DNA from: Lachnospiraceae bacterium
GTDB taxonomy: Bacteria; Bacillota; Clostridia; Lachnospirales; Lachnospiraceae
Length of the DNA: 64,000 bases
Direction of reading: 5' to 3'
Assembly: GCA_017935565.1 (NCBI GenBank)
Contig: JAGBHK010000017.1
Coordinates: forward strand, 155,135 to 219,134
Part shown: piece after piece, positions 17,624 to 25,078 of the stretch
How positions within the stretch are numbered: position 1 is the stretch's first letter
Layout: each line of letters begins with the position of its first letter
The notes under the pieces: generated by a model
Seen by the model: the letters and a program-made list of their open reading frames with translations, nothing else
The model's database searches: none
What the model was told of the DNA's origin: nothing
Program-made: the position numbers and the translations under genes

Positions 17624-17664
17624 AAAGAGTCAGTTGTTCGAGAATTTCGAATAACTGACTCTTT
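17624..17664 (+). terminator. Terminator-like hairpin closing the DeoR operon
   Basis: Stem of 17-18 bp beginning AAAGAGTCAGTT and ending AACTGACTCTTT, with a tight loop. The T-run is short (TTTGATG), so it may act as a terminator or a 3-prime stabiliser. Confidence 0.65.
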
Positions 17665-17687
17665 GATGATGATTATGTAAAAACTTC

Positions 17688-17715
17688 TTGATAATATATA
17701 CTAATGTGATAGAAT
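17688..17715 (+). promoter_or_regulatory. Promoter of the putative type I toxin mRNA
   Basis: TTGATA, 16-base spacer, TAGAAT, about 115 bases upstream of the small toxin ORF, leaving a long structured 5-prime leader. Confidence 0.5.
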
Positions 17716-17828
17716 ATATACTAGAAGTGTTACCAAGTACGGTAGGACGGTTGCTCTCCAATCTGGGAGTACAAGCCCAGTTTACATAGATGGTAAATTG
17801 TGCCGTTTTGTCAGAGAGGAGTTTGTTT

Positions 17829-17927
17829 ATGATATTGATTTCATATGAAGCACTAATTGCTTTAATCGCATTATGCGGTGGAGCTGGTTATTTGCTCGGA
17901 AAAGATATTAATAAAACAAAAAAGTAA
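17829..17927 (+). CDS. Putative type I toxin, 32-residue hydrophobic peptide (holin-like/Fst-like)
   Basis: The ORF encodes a peptide of 32 residues: short N-terminus SYEALIAL, one hydrophobic segment (about 2-24) and a charged tail KDINKTKK. Length and layout match the putative holin-like/Fst-type toxins of Firmicutes, which damage the membrane. GAGAGGAG lies nine bases before the ATG. The stop codon sits inside the stem of a bidirectional terminator, and a convergent antisense transcript with its own promoter follows. No other gene lies within 200 bases. Assignment is from architecture, not from a search. Confidence 0.6.
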   Translation: MILISYEALIALIALCGGAGYLLGKDINKTKK

Positions 17928-17959
17928 TCGTCCCACGTCAAGAGATTGATTACTTTTTT
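17918..17959. terminator. Bidirectional terminator shared by toxin mRNA and antisense RNA
   Basis: Arms AAAAAAGTAATC / GATTACTTTTTT with an 18-base loop; an A-run on one side and a T-run on the other make it functional on both strands. Confidence 0.8.
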
Positions 17960-18032
17960 GTTTAATAAAGTCATTTAATTTCAGGGCAACCGTTCTACTC
18001 GGTAGCACTTTCTTTTTAGAATTAATCTATCT
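17918..18032 (-). ncRNA. Putative antisense antitoxin RNA of the type I locus
   Basis: A minus-strand promoter at 18039-18066 would start an RNA near 18032 that ends at the shared terminator, about 115 nt long. Its 5-prime part (AGTGCTACCGAGTAG...ACGGTTGC) is nearly the same as the 5-prime part of the toxin mRNA (AGTGTTACCAAGTACGGTAGGACGGTTGC), and CTACC-GTA in it can pair with TAC-GGTAG of the mRNA. Together with the complementary terminator this recalls the par/Fst design of two convergent RNAs. No coding frame lies in it. Confidence 0.5.
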
Positions 18033-18038
18033 ATTTTT

Positions 18039-18066
18039 ATTATACACAATTGTAGTGTTTTGTAAA
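18039..18066 (-). promoter_or_regulatory. Sigma-A promoter of the antisense RNA
   Basis: On the minus strand: TTTACA, 16-base spacer, TATAAT. The bases around the -10 box (GTGTATAATAAAAATAGA) recur at the promoter of the type III antitoxin RNA at 21149-21177. Confidence 0.65.
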
Positions 18067-18076
18067 TAGTTAGGAA

Positions 18077-18394
18077 TTACTTTTTCCAAAGTTCTATAGT
18101 TTTTAGCAATTTTTCTTTTGTACTAGTATCCAATTTAACAATGGCTTCATACAATGCTCTGTCGAGCGCAGTTTCTGAATAATCTGGTTCTAACTCACCA
18201 ATAAGTGAATCTAAAGAACAACCAACAAGCTTAGCATAATATGTCAAGATTCGTAATGACATTGCGGTGCGACCATTTTCTACATTGCTGATATATCCAG
18301 GTGTAACGCCAAGTGCTTTGGCAACTTGGTCTTGAGTTAAGCCATTTTTGATTCTCAAATTTTTAATGAGATTGCCGTAATTTTCCTGTTCCAT
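18077..18394 (-). CDS. XRE family transcriptional regulator
   Basis: 105 residues: helix-turn-helix of the Cro/CI type (about 9-63; NLRIKNGLTQDQVAKALGVTPGYISNVENG) and an acidic helical C-terminus. The start at 18394 follows GGAGG by six bases; an upstream in-frame start has no ribosome site. It is divergent from the phosphatase-like gene at 18527, and the AT-rich gap between them contains an imperfect inverted repeat (TGTATATTT / AAATACA) that could be its operator. Confidence 0.88.
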   Translation of the reverse strand: MEQENYGNLIKNLRIKNGLTQDQVAKALGVTPGYISNVENGRTAMSLRILTYYAKLVGCSLDSLIGELEPDYSETALDRALYEAIVKLDTSTKEKLLKTIELWKK

Positions 18395-18526
18395 AATTGT
18401 CCTCCGTATACTAAAGATATTATAAGTATATAATGTATTTAAAAAATATACAATACAAAATAAATGTATGGGGCAAATTTTTCTCATCCTGCCTATTATA
18501 ATGTAACCGAAAGGAAGGTTGATTAT

Positions 18527-18982
18527 ATGAAAGTAGATATTTATTCAAGAAATGCAATTGAGGAATTGATTAATCAGGATTTCCCAGAAAATGTAGCGGT
18601 TATAAGTTTTTATGACCCACCAGGCAAGTATAAGAATGTGGAACCTCCTGTAGATTACAAAGGAAAAGTAAAAAAACTTTTTCAAGTTGCAGTATATGAT
18701 ATTGACATAGAAGTGTTAGGTGAATTTGGGCTAAATTTTGATACATATTTTACAGAAGTTGAAGAATTGGCAAAATTTATATTTGAATCCTATAATGAAG
18801 GATTAGACATTATTTGTCAATGTGAATATGGTCAAAGTAGAAGTGCCGCATGTGCCGCTGCAATTTTGGAATACTTTGAAAGTGATGGTATTTCTGTGTT
18901 TAGGGATTATAGATACTATCCAAATCAGTTGATATTTAATAAGGTGTATGAGGCACTAAAATTGCAAGGAAATGATGTATGA
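18527..18982 (+). CDS. Dual-specificity/tyrosine phosphatase-like protein
   Basis: 151 residues. The C-x5-R signature is CEYGQSR (Cys99 to Arg105) followed by Ser-Ala, and an aspartate-bearing loop precedes it, giving the cysteine-based phosphatase fold in small form. No signal peptide. AAAGGAAGG precedes the ATG at 18527; an earlier in-frame start at 18464 lacks a site. It is divergently arranged with an XRE regulator, as accessory genes often are. The substrate is unknown; such proteins are common next to mobile or defence genes in Firmicutes. Confidence 0.7.
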   Translation: MKVDIYSRNAIEELINQDFPENVAVISFYDPPGKYKNVEPPVDYKGKVKKLFQVAVYDIDIEVLGEFGLNFDTYFTEVEELAKFIFESYNEGLDIICQCEYGQSRSAACAAAILEYFESDGISVFRDYRYYPNQLIFNKVYEALKLQGNDV

Positions 18983-19075
18983 AGGAATGAAAAGTTTTTT
19001 TGGTTCGGGGTTAAGTGTAGAGATAAAGTCGTAAGGTATGGCATCTATGTATATCTCATTTAATGATAGATATGA

Positions 19076-19104
19076 TTGAAATGTAATTAAAATAGAAGTA
19101 TAAT
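19076..19104 (+). promoter_or_regulatory. Sigma-A promoter of the second XRE gene
   Basis: TTGAAA, 17-base spacer, TATAAT, 36 bases before the start codon. Confidence 0.65.
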
Positions 19105-19140
19105 TATGTTTATTAGATAAAAATATAATGAGGTAACATT

Positions 19141-19488
19141 ATGTTGATTAGCCAGCGTATATATGAATATATTGAAAAAAGAAAAATGACACAACTTGAA
19201 TTTTCCAAGAAAACAGGTATTTCACAAAGTACAATTAGTGATTGGCGAAGAAAAGGAACGAATCCTTCTGCTGATAAGATTATGATAATTTGTGAAGTTC
19301 TTGATATTTCTCCTTATGAGTTACTGCAAGGAACGGAAAATAAAAAGCATAAAGAATATCGCTCTACAGACTATGTTGTTGTTGGTAGAGATACGGAAGA
19401 ATTTTTATTACTCGAAAGTTATAAAGGTTTGGATACAGATGCGAAAAAAAGATTGGAAAGTTATGTTAAAGAATTGAAAAATAAGTGA
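19141..19488 (+). CDS. XRE family transcriptional regulator
   Basis: 115 residues: an N-terminal helix-turn-helix (about 5-60; KMTQLEFSKKTGISQSTISDWRRKG), a linker and a short helical C-terminus (DTDAKKRLESYVKELKNK) fit for dimerisation. It has its own promoter. The next gene starts 96 bases downstream behind a promoter that carries an 18-bp perfect palindrome, so this regulator is the natural candidate to bind there. Confidence 0.9.
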   Translation: MLISQRIYEYIEKRKMTQLEFSKKTGISQSTISDWRRKGTNPSADKIMIICEVLDISPYELLQGTENKKHKEYRSTDYVVVGRDTEEFLLLESYKGLDTDAKKRLESYVKELKNK

Positions 19489-19510
19489 TAGATGCTTGCG
19501 GAGATTAGGT

Positions 19511-19572
19511 TTTAAGGCATGTTTGTGTTGACATGTCTTAAATTAAATGATAATATATCGTATATACGATAT
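19511..19572 (+). promoter_or_regulatory. Promoter with two inverted repeats, candidate XRE operator
   Basis: A consensus promoter TTGACA (19528-19533), 17-base spacer, TAATAT (19551-19556) is flanked by two dyads. One surrounds the -35 box: TTTAAGGCATGT (19511-19522) and ACATGTCTTAAA (19531-19542), one mismatch. The other is a perfect 18-bp palindrome, ATATCGTATATACGATAT (19555-19572), that overlaps the -10 end and the transcription start and stops one base before GGAGG. Binding there would block initiation and ribosome-site exposure. Confidence 0.65.
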
Positions 19573-19584
19573 GGAGGTATTTGT

Positions 19585-21078
19585 ATGGGTACATTTGCAC
19601 ATATTTTTAAGGGAAAAGGATGTATTATACCAGAAAGCAATAGAGAAGAGTTGACTTCAAAGGTGGAAAAGGTATTTAGGTCTGGTGGAATGATGAATAT
19701 GGAGTGGATTAATTTGTGTGGTAAAAGCATACAAACTATACATAAAGTTAGTATGCAAGAAAAAGGGATGAATGTTTGCTACAATTATTTTGAAGATGAT
19801 TTTTGGGAGAATGCAGGTTATGATAGGAAAGAATGTTGTGTGTGGAGTAATAAAATAGGATGGAGTTATTTTCATTCTACGATTGTTGCAGCATACGTGC
19901 TTGAGGAATTGTATACGGACGGTGTTTCGATAACGATGGTAGATGGTGATCCGGTAACTTCATGGGCATATGTTGGCTGGCTTAATTATTTATTTGGTGA
20001 GAAAAATCATATAAAAAATTTTGATCCGTGGAAAGTATTTGAAGAGATTCATTATTCTTTAGATGAATGTGAGGAATGTATAGAATGGCATGATACTGGG
20101 GATAGAAGATATGCGTTTATCGGCGGTTGTGAGATCTGTGCAGTGAGAAATGGATATGAGCAAGCATTGGACATATATAACTCTAAAGAAAAAGGAATTC
20201 TTGAAAAATTTGCATTAAATGAAATGTTAAGTTTTGTAGAGAAATTGAACCATTATATGGAAAATTGTGAGCAGGATAAAAAAAGTCAACTGCAAATGTT
20301 GATGGAAATGATTCGGATATATTATGAAACTGATGAATTATCAATTGATAAATTGTATGATAAAGAGGAAATGCTTAATCCGATTTTAACTGCTATGGCA
20401 TGTTCAGATGCACCTGCGTTTGCTGTAAAAGTAATTTCAGAAATGTACGAGGTCGATTTTTGGGAGTTATGGATACAAATTCGCGATGTGGTAAGAAGAA
20501 AAATGGTAGCTGCATACGGAAATGGTGAATATTATGTTTTACCGATTTCAACAGAAAAGTTTTTTAAACAATCACCAGATGATATGATTATTTATTGGGA
20601 AGAAGGGTGTGGATTGGAATTTTCTAAAGAATTACAGGATTGGTTTGAGGAATTGAGAATTCAATATAACAATATACTATGCGAAGAATTTACCATTGAC
20701 AATGTTTTATCTTATGTGGTTGGTTTATTAGAAGATGTAAATGATAATTATTATAATATATATGCCTTCAGCAATTTCTTTGAAGAGACATTAGAAAATT
20801 TGAAAGATAAGAGATATCAAACGGTATGGAGAATGTTTGATAATATGATTCACGATCCTGATATGATAGAAGCTGGCAGTGTAATATTTGTGCCAGATGG
20901 ACTAAAGCATGAAAAAGAAGGTTTGTATTATTTAGGTGAACAACCTAAAAGGAGATTACTCGGTAGTTGGTGTTTTATGGAACCGCATAAGAAGTATAAT
21001 AAGGCAAGAGTAACTTTTCGTAGGTATATGGCATTGATGGGGAATAATGAATTAAGGAGTAGGGTGTTAGGATTTTAG
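19585..21078 (+). CDS. Unrecognised 497-residue protein
   Basis: I do not recognise the family. The protein is soluble (no membrane segment or signal), acidic, and rich in Trp, Tyr, Cys and Met. Visible pieces: an N-terminal block with conserved-looking WINLCGKSIQ and YNYFEDDFWENAG, a CEECIEWHDTGDRR segment with two closely spaced cysteines and a histidine, and a helical second half (about 210-440) with FWELWIQIRDVVRRKM. The ATG at 19585 has GGAGG seven bases upstream; the earlier in-frame start at 19519 would lie before the promoter. It stands under a palindromic operator between an XRE gene and a type III toxin-antitoxin locus, which suggests an accessory, perhaps defensive, role. Confidence 0.75.
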   Translation: MGTFAHIFKGKGCIIPESNREELTSKVEKVFRSGGMMNMEWINLCGKSIQTIHKVSMQEKGMNVCYNYFEDDFWENAGYDRKECCVWSNKIGWSYFHSTIVAAYVLEELYTDGVSITMVDGDPVTSWAYVGWLNYLFGEKNHIKNFDPWKVFEEIHYSLDECEECIEWHDTGDRRYAFIGGCEICAVRNGYEQALDIYNSKEKGILEKFALNEMLSFVEKLNHYMENCEQDKKSQLQMLMEMIRIYYETDELSIDKLYDKEEMLNPILTAMACSDAPAFAVKVISEMYEVDFWELWIQIRDVVRRKMVAAYGNGEYYVLPISTEKFFKQSPDDMIIYWEEGCGLEFSKELQDWFEELRIQYNNILCEEFTIDNVLSYVVGLLEDVNDNYYNIYAFSNFFEETLENLKDKRYQTVWRMFDNMIHDPDMIEAGSVIFVPDGLKHEKEGLYYLGEQPKRRLLGSWCFMEPHKKYNKARVTFRRYMALMGNNELRSRVLGF

Positions 21079-21148
21079 TTGTGTGTTGATAAAAAAAGGA
21101 TAATTGAAAAGCGGAATTTTTCTTAATTAAGTAAATTAATAATAAATG

Positions 21149-21177
21149 TTGCATATGTACAAATTTCTGTGTATAAT
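21149..21177 (+). promoter_or_regulatory. Sigma-A promoter of the type III antitoxin RNA
   Basis: TTGCAT, 17-base spacer, TATAAT, followed by AAAAATAGA; transcription would begin near 21184. Confidence 0.7.
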
Positions 21178-21183
21178 AAAAAT

Positions 21184-21290
21184 AGAGATGATTAATCATC
21201 AGGTGAGTCCTACCATATAAGTGGAAACGATAAGAGAGATACCCGTTGCGATGGGTACTACCAGAAGGCTATGCAATTGCACGGCCTTTT
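21184..21290 (+). ncRNA. Type III antitoxin RNA (ToxI-like)
   Basis: A non-coding, structured stretch of about 105 nt between a consensus promoter and the ToxN-like toxin gene. It starts with the palindrome GATGATTAATCATC, then one full unit of 48 bases beginning GTCCTACCATATAAGTGG and including the hairpin TACCC-gttgcgat-GGGTA, then a partial second unit beginning GTACTACCAGAAGG (period 48 between the CTACCA words). It ends in a hairpin around GGC...GCC followed by TTTT (21266-21290), a leaky terminator as in toxIN loci. Type III antitoxins are repeats cut by the toxin into pseudoknots that inhibit it. Confidence 0.7.
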
Positions 21291-21306
21291 GTGTTGTGGA
21301 GGAAGA

Positions 21307-21858
21307 GTGGGAAGTCGATTTAAACTATATAATGTTAACATAAAATATATTAGAAATTTACATAATGTGGATGATAATGTTCCATCTGTGTCACCTCAGA
21401 TAGGCAAAAGCGAACGACCATTTTTAGGTATTATTGTTTTGATAAATGGTTCTAAGTTTTGCATTCCTCTTACCTCTAATTCTAATAAAAAAGGTAAAAA
21501 GTTACAAAATATGCGTGAAAATATTACGTTTCGAAAAATATGTGATAAAAAAGGTAAAGTCTTGGCTGGATTAAATCTTAATAACATGATACCAGTTAGA
21601 GAGGAATATATTTCAGAAATTGATATCAAGATTCATTCATTTGATTCGCAGGAAATTTGTCGTTGGAAGAAATTGTGTGCCAAAGAACTTGAATGGTGTC
21701 AATCGCATCAAAAAGAGATAGAGAGATTAGCAAATGAATTATATAGAATGTATGTGTCAGAGGAGTTCTTTTCTAAACGGAAAATTTGTCTTAACTTTCC
21801 AGCGTTGGAAAGGGAGTGCAATAAAGCGAGAAAATTAAAAACATTAGAAATTGACTAA
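21307..21858 (+). CDS. Type III toxin-antitoxin toxin, ToxN/AbiQ-like endoribonuclease
   Basis: 183 residues. The opening KLYNVNIKYIRNLHNVDDNVP, the FLGIIVLINGSKFCIPLTS strand pair and GKVLAGLNLNNMIPV match the ToxN/AbiQ fold as I know it; these toxins cut RNA (including their own antitoxin repeats) and can abort phage infection. Lachnospiraceae examples were described as the CptIN group, which this may join. The GTG at 21307 is chosen because GGAGG lies four bases before it; the ATG at 21271 falls inside the antitoxin terminator hairpin. The C-terminus is helical and basic. Confidence 0.88.
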   Translation: MGSRFKLYNVNIKYIRNLHNVDDNVPSVSPQIGKSERPFLGIIVLINGSKFCIPLTSNSNKKGKKLQNMRENITFRKICDKKGKVLAGLNLNNMIPVREEYISEIDIKIHSFDSQEICRWKKLCAKELEWCQSHQKEIERLANELYRMYVSEEFFSKRKICLNFPALERECNKARKLKTLEID

Positions 21859-21865
21859 ATGTAGG

Positions 21866-21893
21866 TCATAATTTCTTGATAAAAGCATACCTT
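21866..21893 (+). promoter_or_regulatory. Candidate sigma-E promoter of spoIIID
   Basis: TCATAAT (21866-21872) and CATACCTT (21886-21893), 13 bases apart, resemble the sigma-E pattern KMATATT-N13/15-CATACAMT. Bacillus spoIIID is sigma-E dependent. The -10 box forms part of the 5-prime arm of the hairpin at 21881-21921. Confidence 0.45.
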
Positions 21894-21923
21894 GTATAAA
21901 GAAAAAACAAGGTATGCTTTTTT
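21881..21923 (+). terminator. Strong terminator directly before the spoIIID start codon
   Basis: A perfect 15-bp stem (AAAAGCATACCTTGT / ACAAGGTATGCTTTT), 11-base loop, and six Ts that end at the spoIIID ATG. It terminates toxN transcripts. The 3-prime arm contains AAGG, the only ribosome-site-like word for spoIIID. Confidence 0.85.
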
Positions 21924-22175
21924 ATGAAAAAATATATTGAAGAAAGAGTAATAGAAATCGCTAACTACATAATTGAAAATAATGCAACAGTAAGACAGGC
22001 GGCAAAGCAGTTTGGGGTAAGTAAGAGTACGGTACATAAAGACGTCAGCGAACGCCTTGAAGGCATAAATGCAGTGTTGGCGAGGGACGTAAGAAAAATA
22101 CTAGATGTGAATAAAGAAGAAAGACATATCAGGGGTGGTATGGCAACGAAGGAAAAATATATGGGGAAATTTTAA
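21924..22175 (+). CDS. spoIIID: Sporulation transcriptional regulator SpoIIID
   Basis: 83 residues. The helix-turn-helix VRQAAKQFGVSKSTVHKDVSERL and the basic RHIRGGMATKEKYMGK tail are hallmarks of SpoIIID, the mother-cell DNA-binding regulator that acts after sigma-E. Length is near the 93 of Bacillus. It opens within the T-run of a terminator, with AAGG eleven bases before the ATG as the only ribosome site. It lies upstream of the two-component system and mbl. Confidence 0.95.
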   Translation: MKKYIEERVIEIANYIIENNATVRQAAKQFGVSKSTVHKDVSERLEGINAVLARDVRKILDVNKEERHIRGGMATKEKYMGKF

Positions 22176-22235
22176 AATCTTAAACAAATCTTAATAAATT
22201 ACACTATTGGAAATTAATAAAAAACTTGATACAAT
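22176..22235 (+). promoter_or_regulatory. Promoter with 11-bp direct repeats upstream of the two-component system
   Basis: AATCTTAA occurs at 22176-22183 and 22187-22194, an 11-base phase typical of OmpR/PhoB-type response regulator sites. A promoter TTGGAA (22207), 17-base spacer, TACAAT (22230) follows. Autoregulation by the regulator encoded next is the simplest reading. Confidence 0.55.
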
Positions 22236-22267
22236 ATGCCTAGAATTAAATGCACGGTGGAGGAATT

Positions 22268-22954
22268 ATGTATAATATTTTGGTGTGTGACGATGAAAAG
22301 GATATTGTGTCAGCTCTTACTATTTATTTAAAAAGCGAGGGCTATAATGTATACGAAGCATTTGATGGTCTTAAAGCTGTAGAAATAGCACAAAATGAAG
22401 AAATACATTTGGTTTTGATGGATATTATGATGCCACATATGGATGGAATAACGGCTATGGTTAATATACGTAAGTTTTCAAATGTTCCTATTATTTTGTT
22501 GACTGCAAAAAGTGAAGACACAGATAAGGTGCTGGGGTTGACTATAGGTGCAGATGATTATATTACAAAACCGTTTAATCCTGTTGAATTACAAGCGAGA
22601 GTTAAGTCTCAAATACGAAGATACACTATGCTTGGGGCAAGTGTTTTATCAGAAAGAAAACTAGAATGTGGAGCACTTGAATTAGATGATAAATCTAAAA
22701 TGGTTTATCTGGATGGAGAAAAAGTAAATGTTACAAAGACAGAATACGAGATTCTTAAACTTTTGATGAGTAACCCTGGTGTGGTTTTTTCTCCGAAAGA
22801 GATACATAGCAAAGTGTGGAAAGGTGAATGTGTTGTAAATGAGAATGCTGTGGCGGTTCATATACGACATTTACGAGAAAAAATAGAATATAATCCTGCT
22901 GAACCAAGGTATGTGAAAGTGGTTTGGGGACGTGGATATATGTTCGAAAAATAA
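22268..22954 (+). CDS. OmpR family response regulator
   Basis: 228 residues: receiver domain (about 1-115) with acidic pocket CDDE, phospho-acceptor Asp52 in LMDIMMP, and switch lysine in LLTAKSED; C-terminal winged helix of the OmpR type (about 130-228) with TKTEYEILKLLMSNPGVVFS and VWGRGYMFEK. GGAGG precedes the ATG at 22268. The kinase gene starts 29 bases downstream. The VanR/VanS-like architecture often serves envelope or antimicrobial-peptide stress. Confidence 0.93.
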   Translation: MYNILVCDDEKDIVSALTIYLKSEGYNVYEAFDGLKAVEIAQNEEIHLVLMDIMMPHMDGITAMVNIRKFSNVPIILLTAKSEDTDKVLGLTIGADDYITKPFNPVELQARVKSQIRRYTMLGASVLSERKLECGALELDDKSKMVYLDGEKVNVTKTEYEILKLLMSNPGVVFSPKEIHSKVWKGECVVNENAVAVHIRHLREKIEYNPAEPRYVKVVWGRGYMFEK

Positions 22955-22983
22955 CATTAGATGAGGGAAGAAGGTGTGTTCTA

Positions 22984-24972
22984 ATGATAAGAGAATTATC
23001 GCGAGGCTGGATGAAGCTGTTGGTTGGCTTAGTAAACATAGTGAGTTTGCTTATGTTTACATTGACATTGTTGGCATGCATTATGTATACAAAATGGGAA
23101 ACTAAAGATGCAGCTATACAATATGGCTGTGAAGAAATTGCAGAACGATATGCGATGGATATGGTTCAATACAAACATAGAAGTGGAAATAGCGCATACA
23201 GAAGATATGAAAGTAGTGGTATAGATTACGTAGTTATTGAAAACAATAAAATTGAATTTGAAGTATGCAACAAACTATATGATAACATTCCGTTGGATGG
23301 AGTGATAGTGCCAATGGATTTTTTTGATTATTTTTATGTATCACCGATAGAGTATGAGGGTTGTGGTTACGGAATTTCATATAGAGGAGTAGATACTAGT
23401 AGTCTGTATGGAATTTTGTCAAGTAATGGAACGTATGATTTATTCTATTACGATAATAATGATGTAATCGGTGGAATAGATTTAGAAGACTTACAAATAA
23501 ATAAAAATGTAAGATATGTGTGCATTGCATATAACATAAAAAACGATGCTTCAGAAGATGCTAATATGTCTTTATGGAAAAATATAGTAAATATTGTCTA
23601 TTCGTCAAAAATTACTATGATTGTATCGATGGTTATTTTCTTCTTTGTGTTTTTAATTACATTGGCATTTTTGATAGGTACTTTGGGCAGAAAATATGGA
23701 GAGAAAAAAAATAGATGTAATTGTATTGACAAGATACCATTAGAAATATTGTTGGTTGTATTTGTTGTTGCTGAAGGATTTTCATTTGGATTTTTAGAAG
23801 ATATGTTGCACTGTAATGATGTGTCGATGAGTATTGTGGCTCTTGGAATAATAGAAACATTATTAGTGCTAATAATATGTCTAGTTGTCAAGAGAGCAAA
23901 GAGCGGAACGCTTTTTAAATATACATTGATTGGTTTGCTTATTAGACCTCTATTAAAAATATTGAATGATATAAAAAAAGATGTAAATCCTCTTATAAAA
24001 GTTACATTTCAATGGTTTTTAGTTACACTGGTAGAAATAGGGTTTGTTTTTGGATTGTGTGAAAATATCGTTGCGTGTTTGATTGTATTTTCTATATACA
24101 AAATATTAGAGTACATATTTGTTGTGATTGTAACTTATCAGATATCAATTATTAATGAAAGTGTTAGATGTGTTGCGGAAGGCAAGTTTGATGAAAAGGT
24201 TGATGTAGATAAACTGGAAGGTTCGTTTAAAGAGTTGGGAAGTAATATCAACAGGATTAATGATGGTATTGCTAACCTTGTTGATGAGAGAACAAAGAGT
24301 GAGAGAATGAAAACTGAACTTATCACAAATGTTTCTCATGATATTAAGACTCCTCTCACCTCGATTATCAATTATGTTGACCTTCTTAAAAAAGAAAATA
24401 TTAATAATAAAGTAGCCAATGAATACATAGAGGTTTTGGATAGACAGAGTGAAAGATTGAAAAAATTGATAGTAGATTTGGTTGAGGTATCTAAAGCAAC
24501 TACTGGAAATATGGAAGTCGAACTAGAAGTTTGTGACGTTGGTATGTTATTGACTCAAGCGTTGGCAGAATTTGCGGATAAATTGGAAGAAACAAATCTA
24601 GATGTTATTGTGTCACAAAGCGAAGAAAACATACATGCATATGTCGACGGAAGACATCTTTGGAGAGTATTTGACAATATTATAAATAATATTTGCAAGT
24701 ATGCAATGAAAGGAACAAGAGTTTATGTGGATGTAAGAGTTGTTGAGGGTAGGGTATATGTCGAGTTTAAAAATATATCGGGTAAGCCATTAAATATTTC
24801 CGCCGATGAATTAATGGAAAGATTTGTAAGAGGAGATGCGTCGAGAAATACGGAAGGTTCAGGCCTTGGACTATGTATAGCAAAGAATTTGACAGAACTT
24901 ATGGACGGTTATTTACAACTTACAGTTGATGGGGATTTGTTTAAGGTAGCCTTGGATTTTAAAAAAATTTAA
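22984..24972 (+). CDS. Membrane sensor histidine kinase
   Basis: 662 residues. One N-terminal membrane segment (about 12-35), an extracellular domain of about 165 residues, then five or so further membrane helices (205-400), a HAMP-like linker, the H-box NVSHDIKTPLTS (phospho-accepting His452), and an ATPase domain with N-box NIINNICKYAM and G-box GSGLGLCIA. The start ATG at 22984 follows GAAGAAGG. It pairs with the OmpR-type regulator just upstream. The multi-helix sensor core is unusual for a simple VanS-like kinase; the signal is unknown. Confidence 0.92.
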   Translation: MIRELSRGWMKLLVGLVNIVSLLMFTLTLLACIMYTKWETKDAAIQYGCEEIAERYAMDMVQYKHRSGNSAYRRYESSGIDYVVIENNKIEFEVCNKLYDNIPLDGVIVPMDFFDYFYVSPIEYEGCGYGISYRGVDTSSLYGILSSNGTYDLFYYDNNDVIGGIDLEDLQINKNVRYVCIAYNIKNDASEDANMSLWKNIVNIVYSSKITMIVSMVIFFFVFLITLAFLIGTLGRKYGEKKNRCNCIDKIPLEILLVVFVVAEGFSFGFLEDMLHCNDVSMSIVALGIIETLLVLIICLVVKRAKSGTLFKYTLIGLLIRPLLKILNDIKKDVNPLIKVTFQWFLVTLVEIGFVFGLCENIVACLIVFSIYKILEYIFVVIVTYQISIINESVRCVAEGKFDEKVDVDKLEGSFKELGSNINRINDGIANLVDERTKSERMKTELITNVSHDIKTPLTSIINYVDLLKKENINNKVANEYIEVLDRQSERLKKLIVDLVEVSKATTGNMEVELEVCDVGMLLTQALAEFADKLEETNLDVIVSQSEENIHAYVDGRHLWRVFDNIINNICKYAMKGTRVYVDVRVVEGRVYVEFKNISGKPLNISADELMERFVRGDASRNTEGSGLGLCIAKNLTELMDGYLQLTVDGDLFKVALDFKKI

Positions 24973-25078
24973 AAAAATATAATTTTTCACAATTAGTACA
25001 AACTTTAGACACAAATTCATATTATATTATAAGAGTACTATTGATAACATAGTATACAACTTAACATTTTCATAACTC

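Noticed and set aside
17725-17828. Riboswitch upstream of the 32-residue ORF
   Set aside because: No known aptamer consensus; similarity with the convergent RNA favours a toxin-antitoxin leader.
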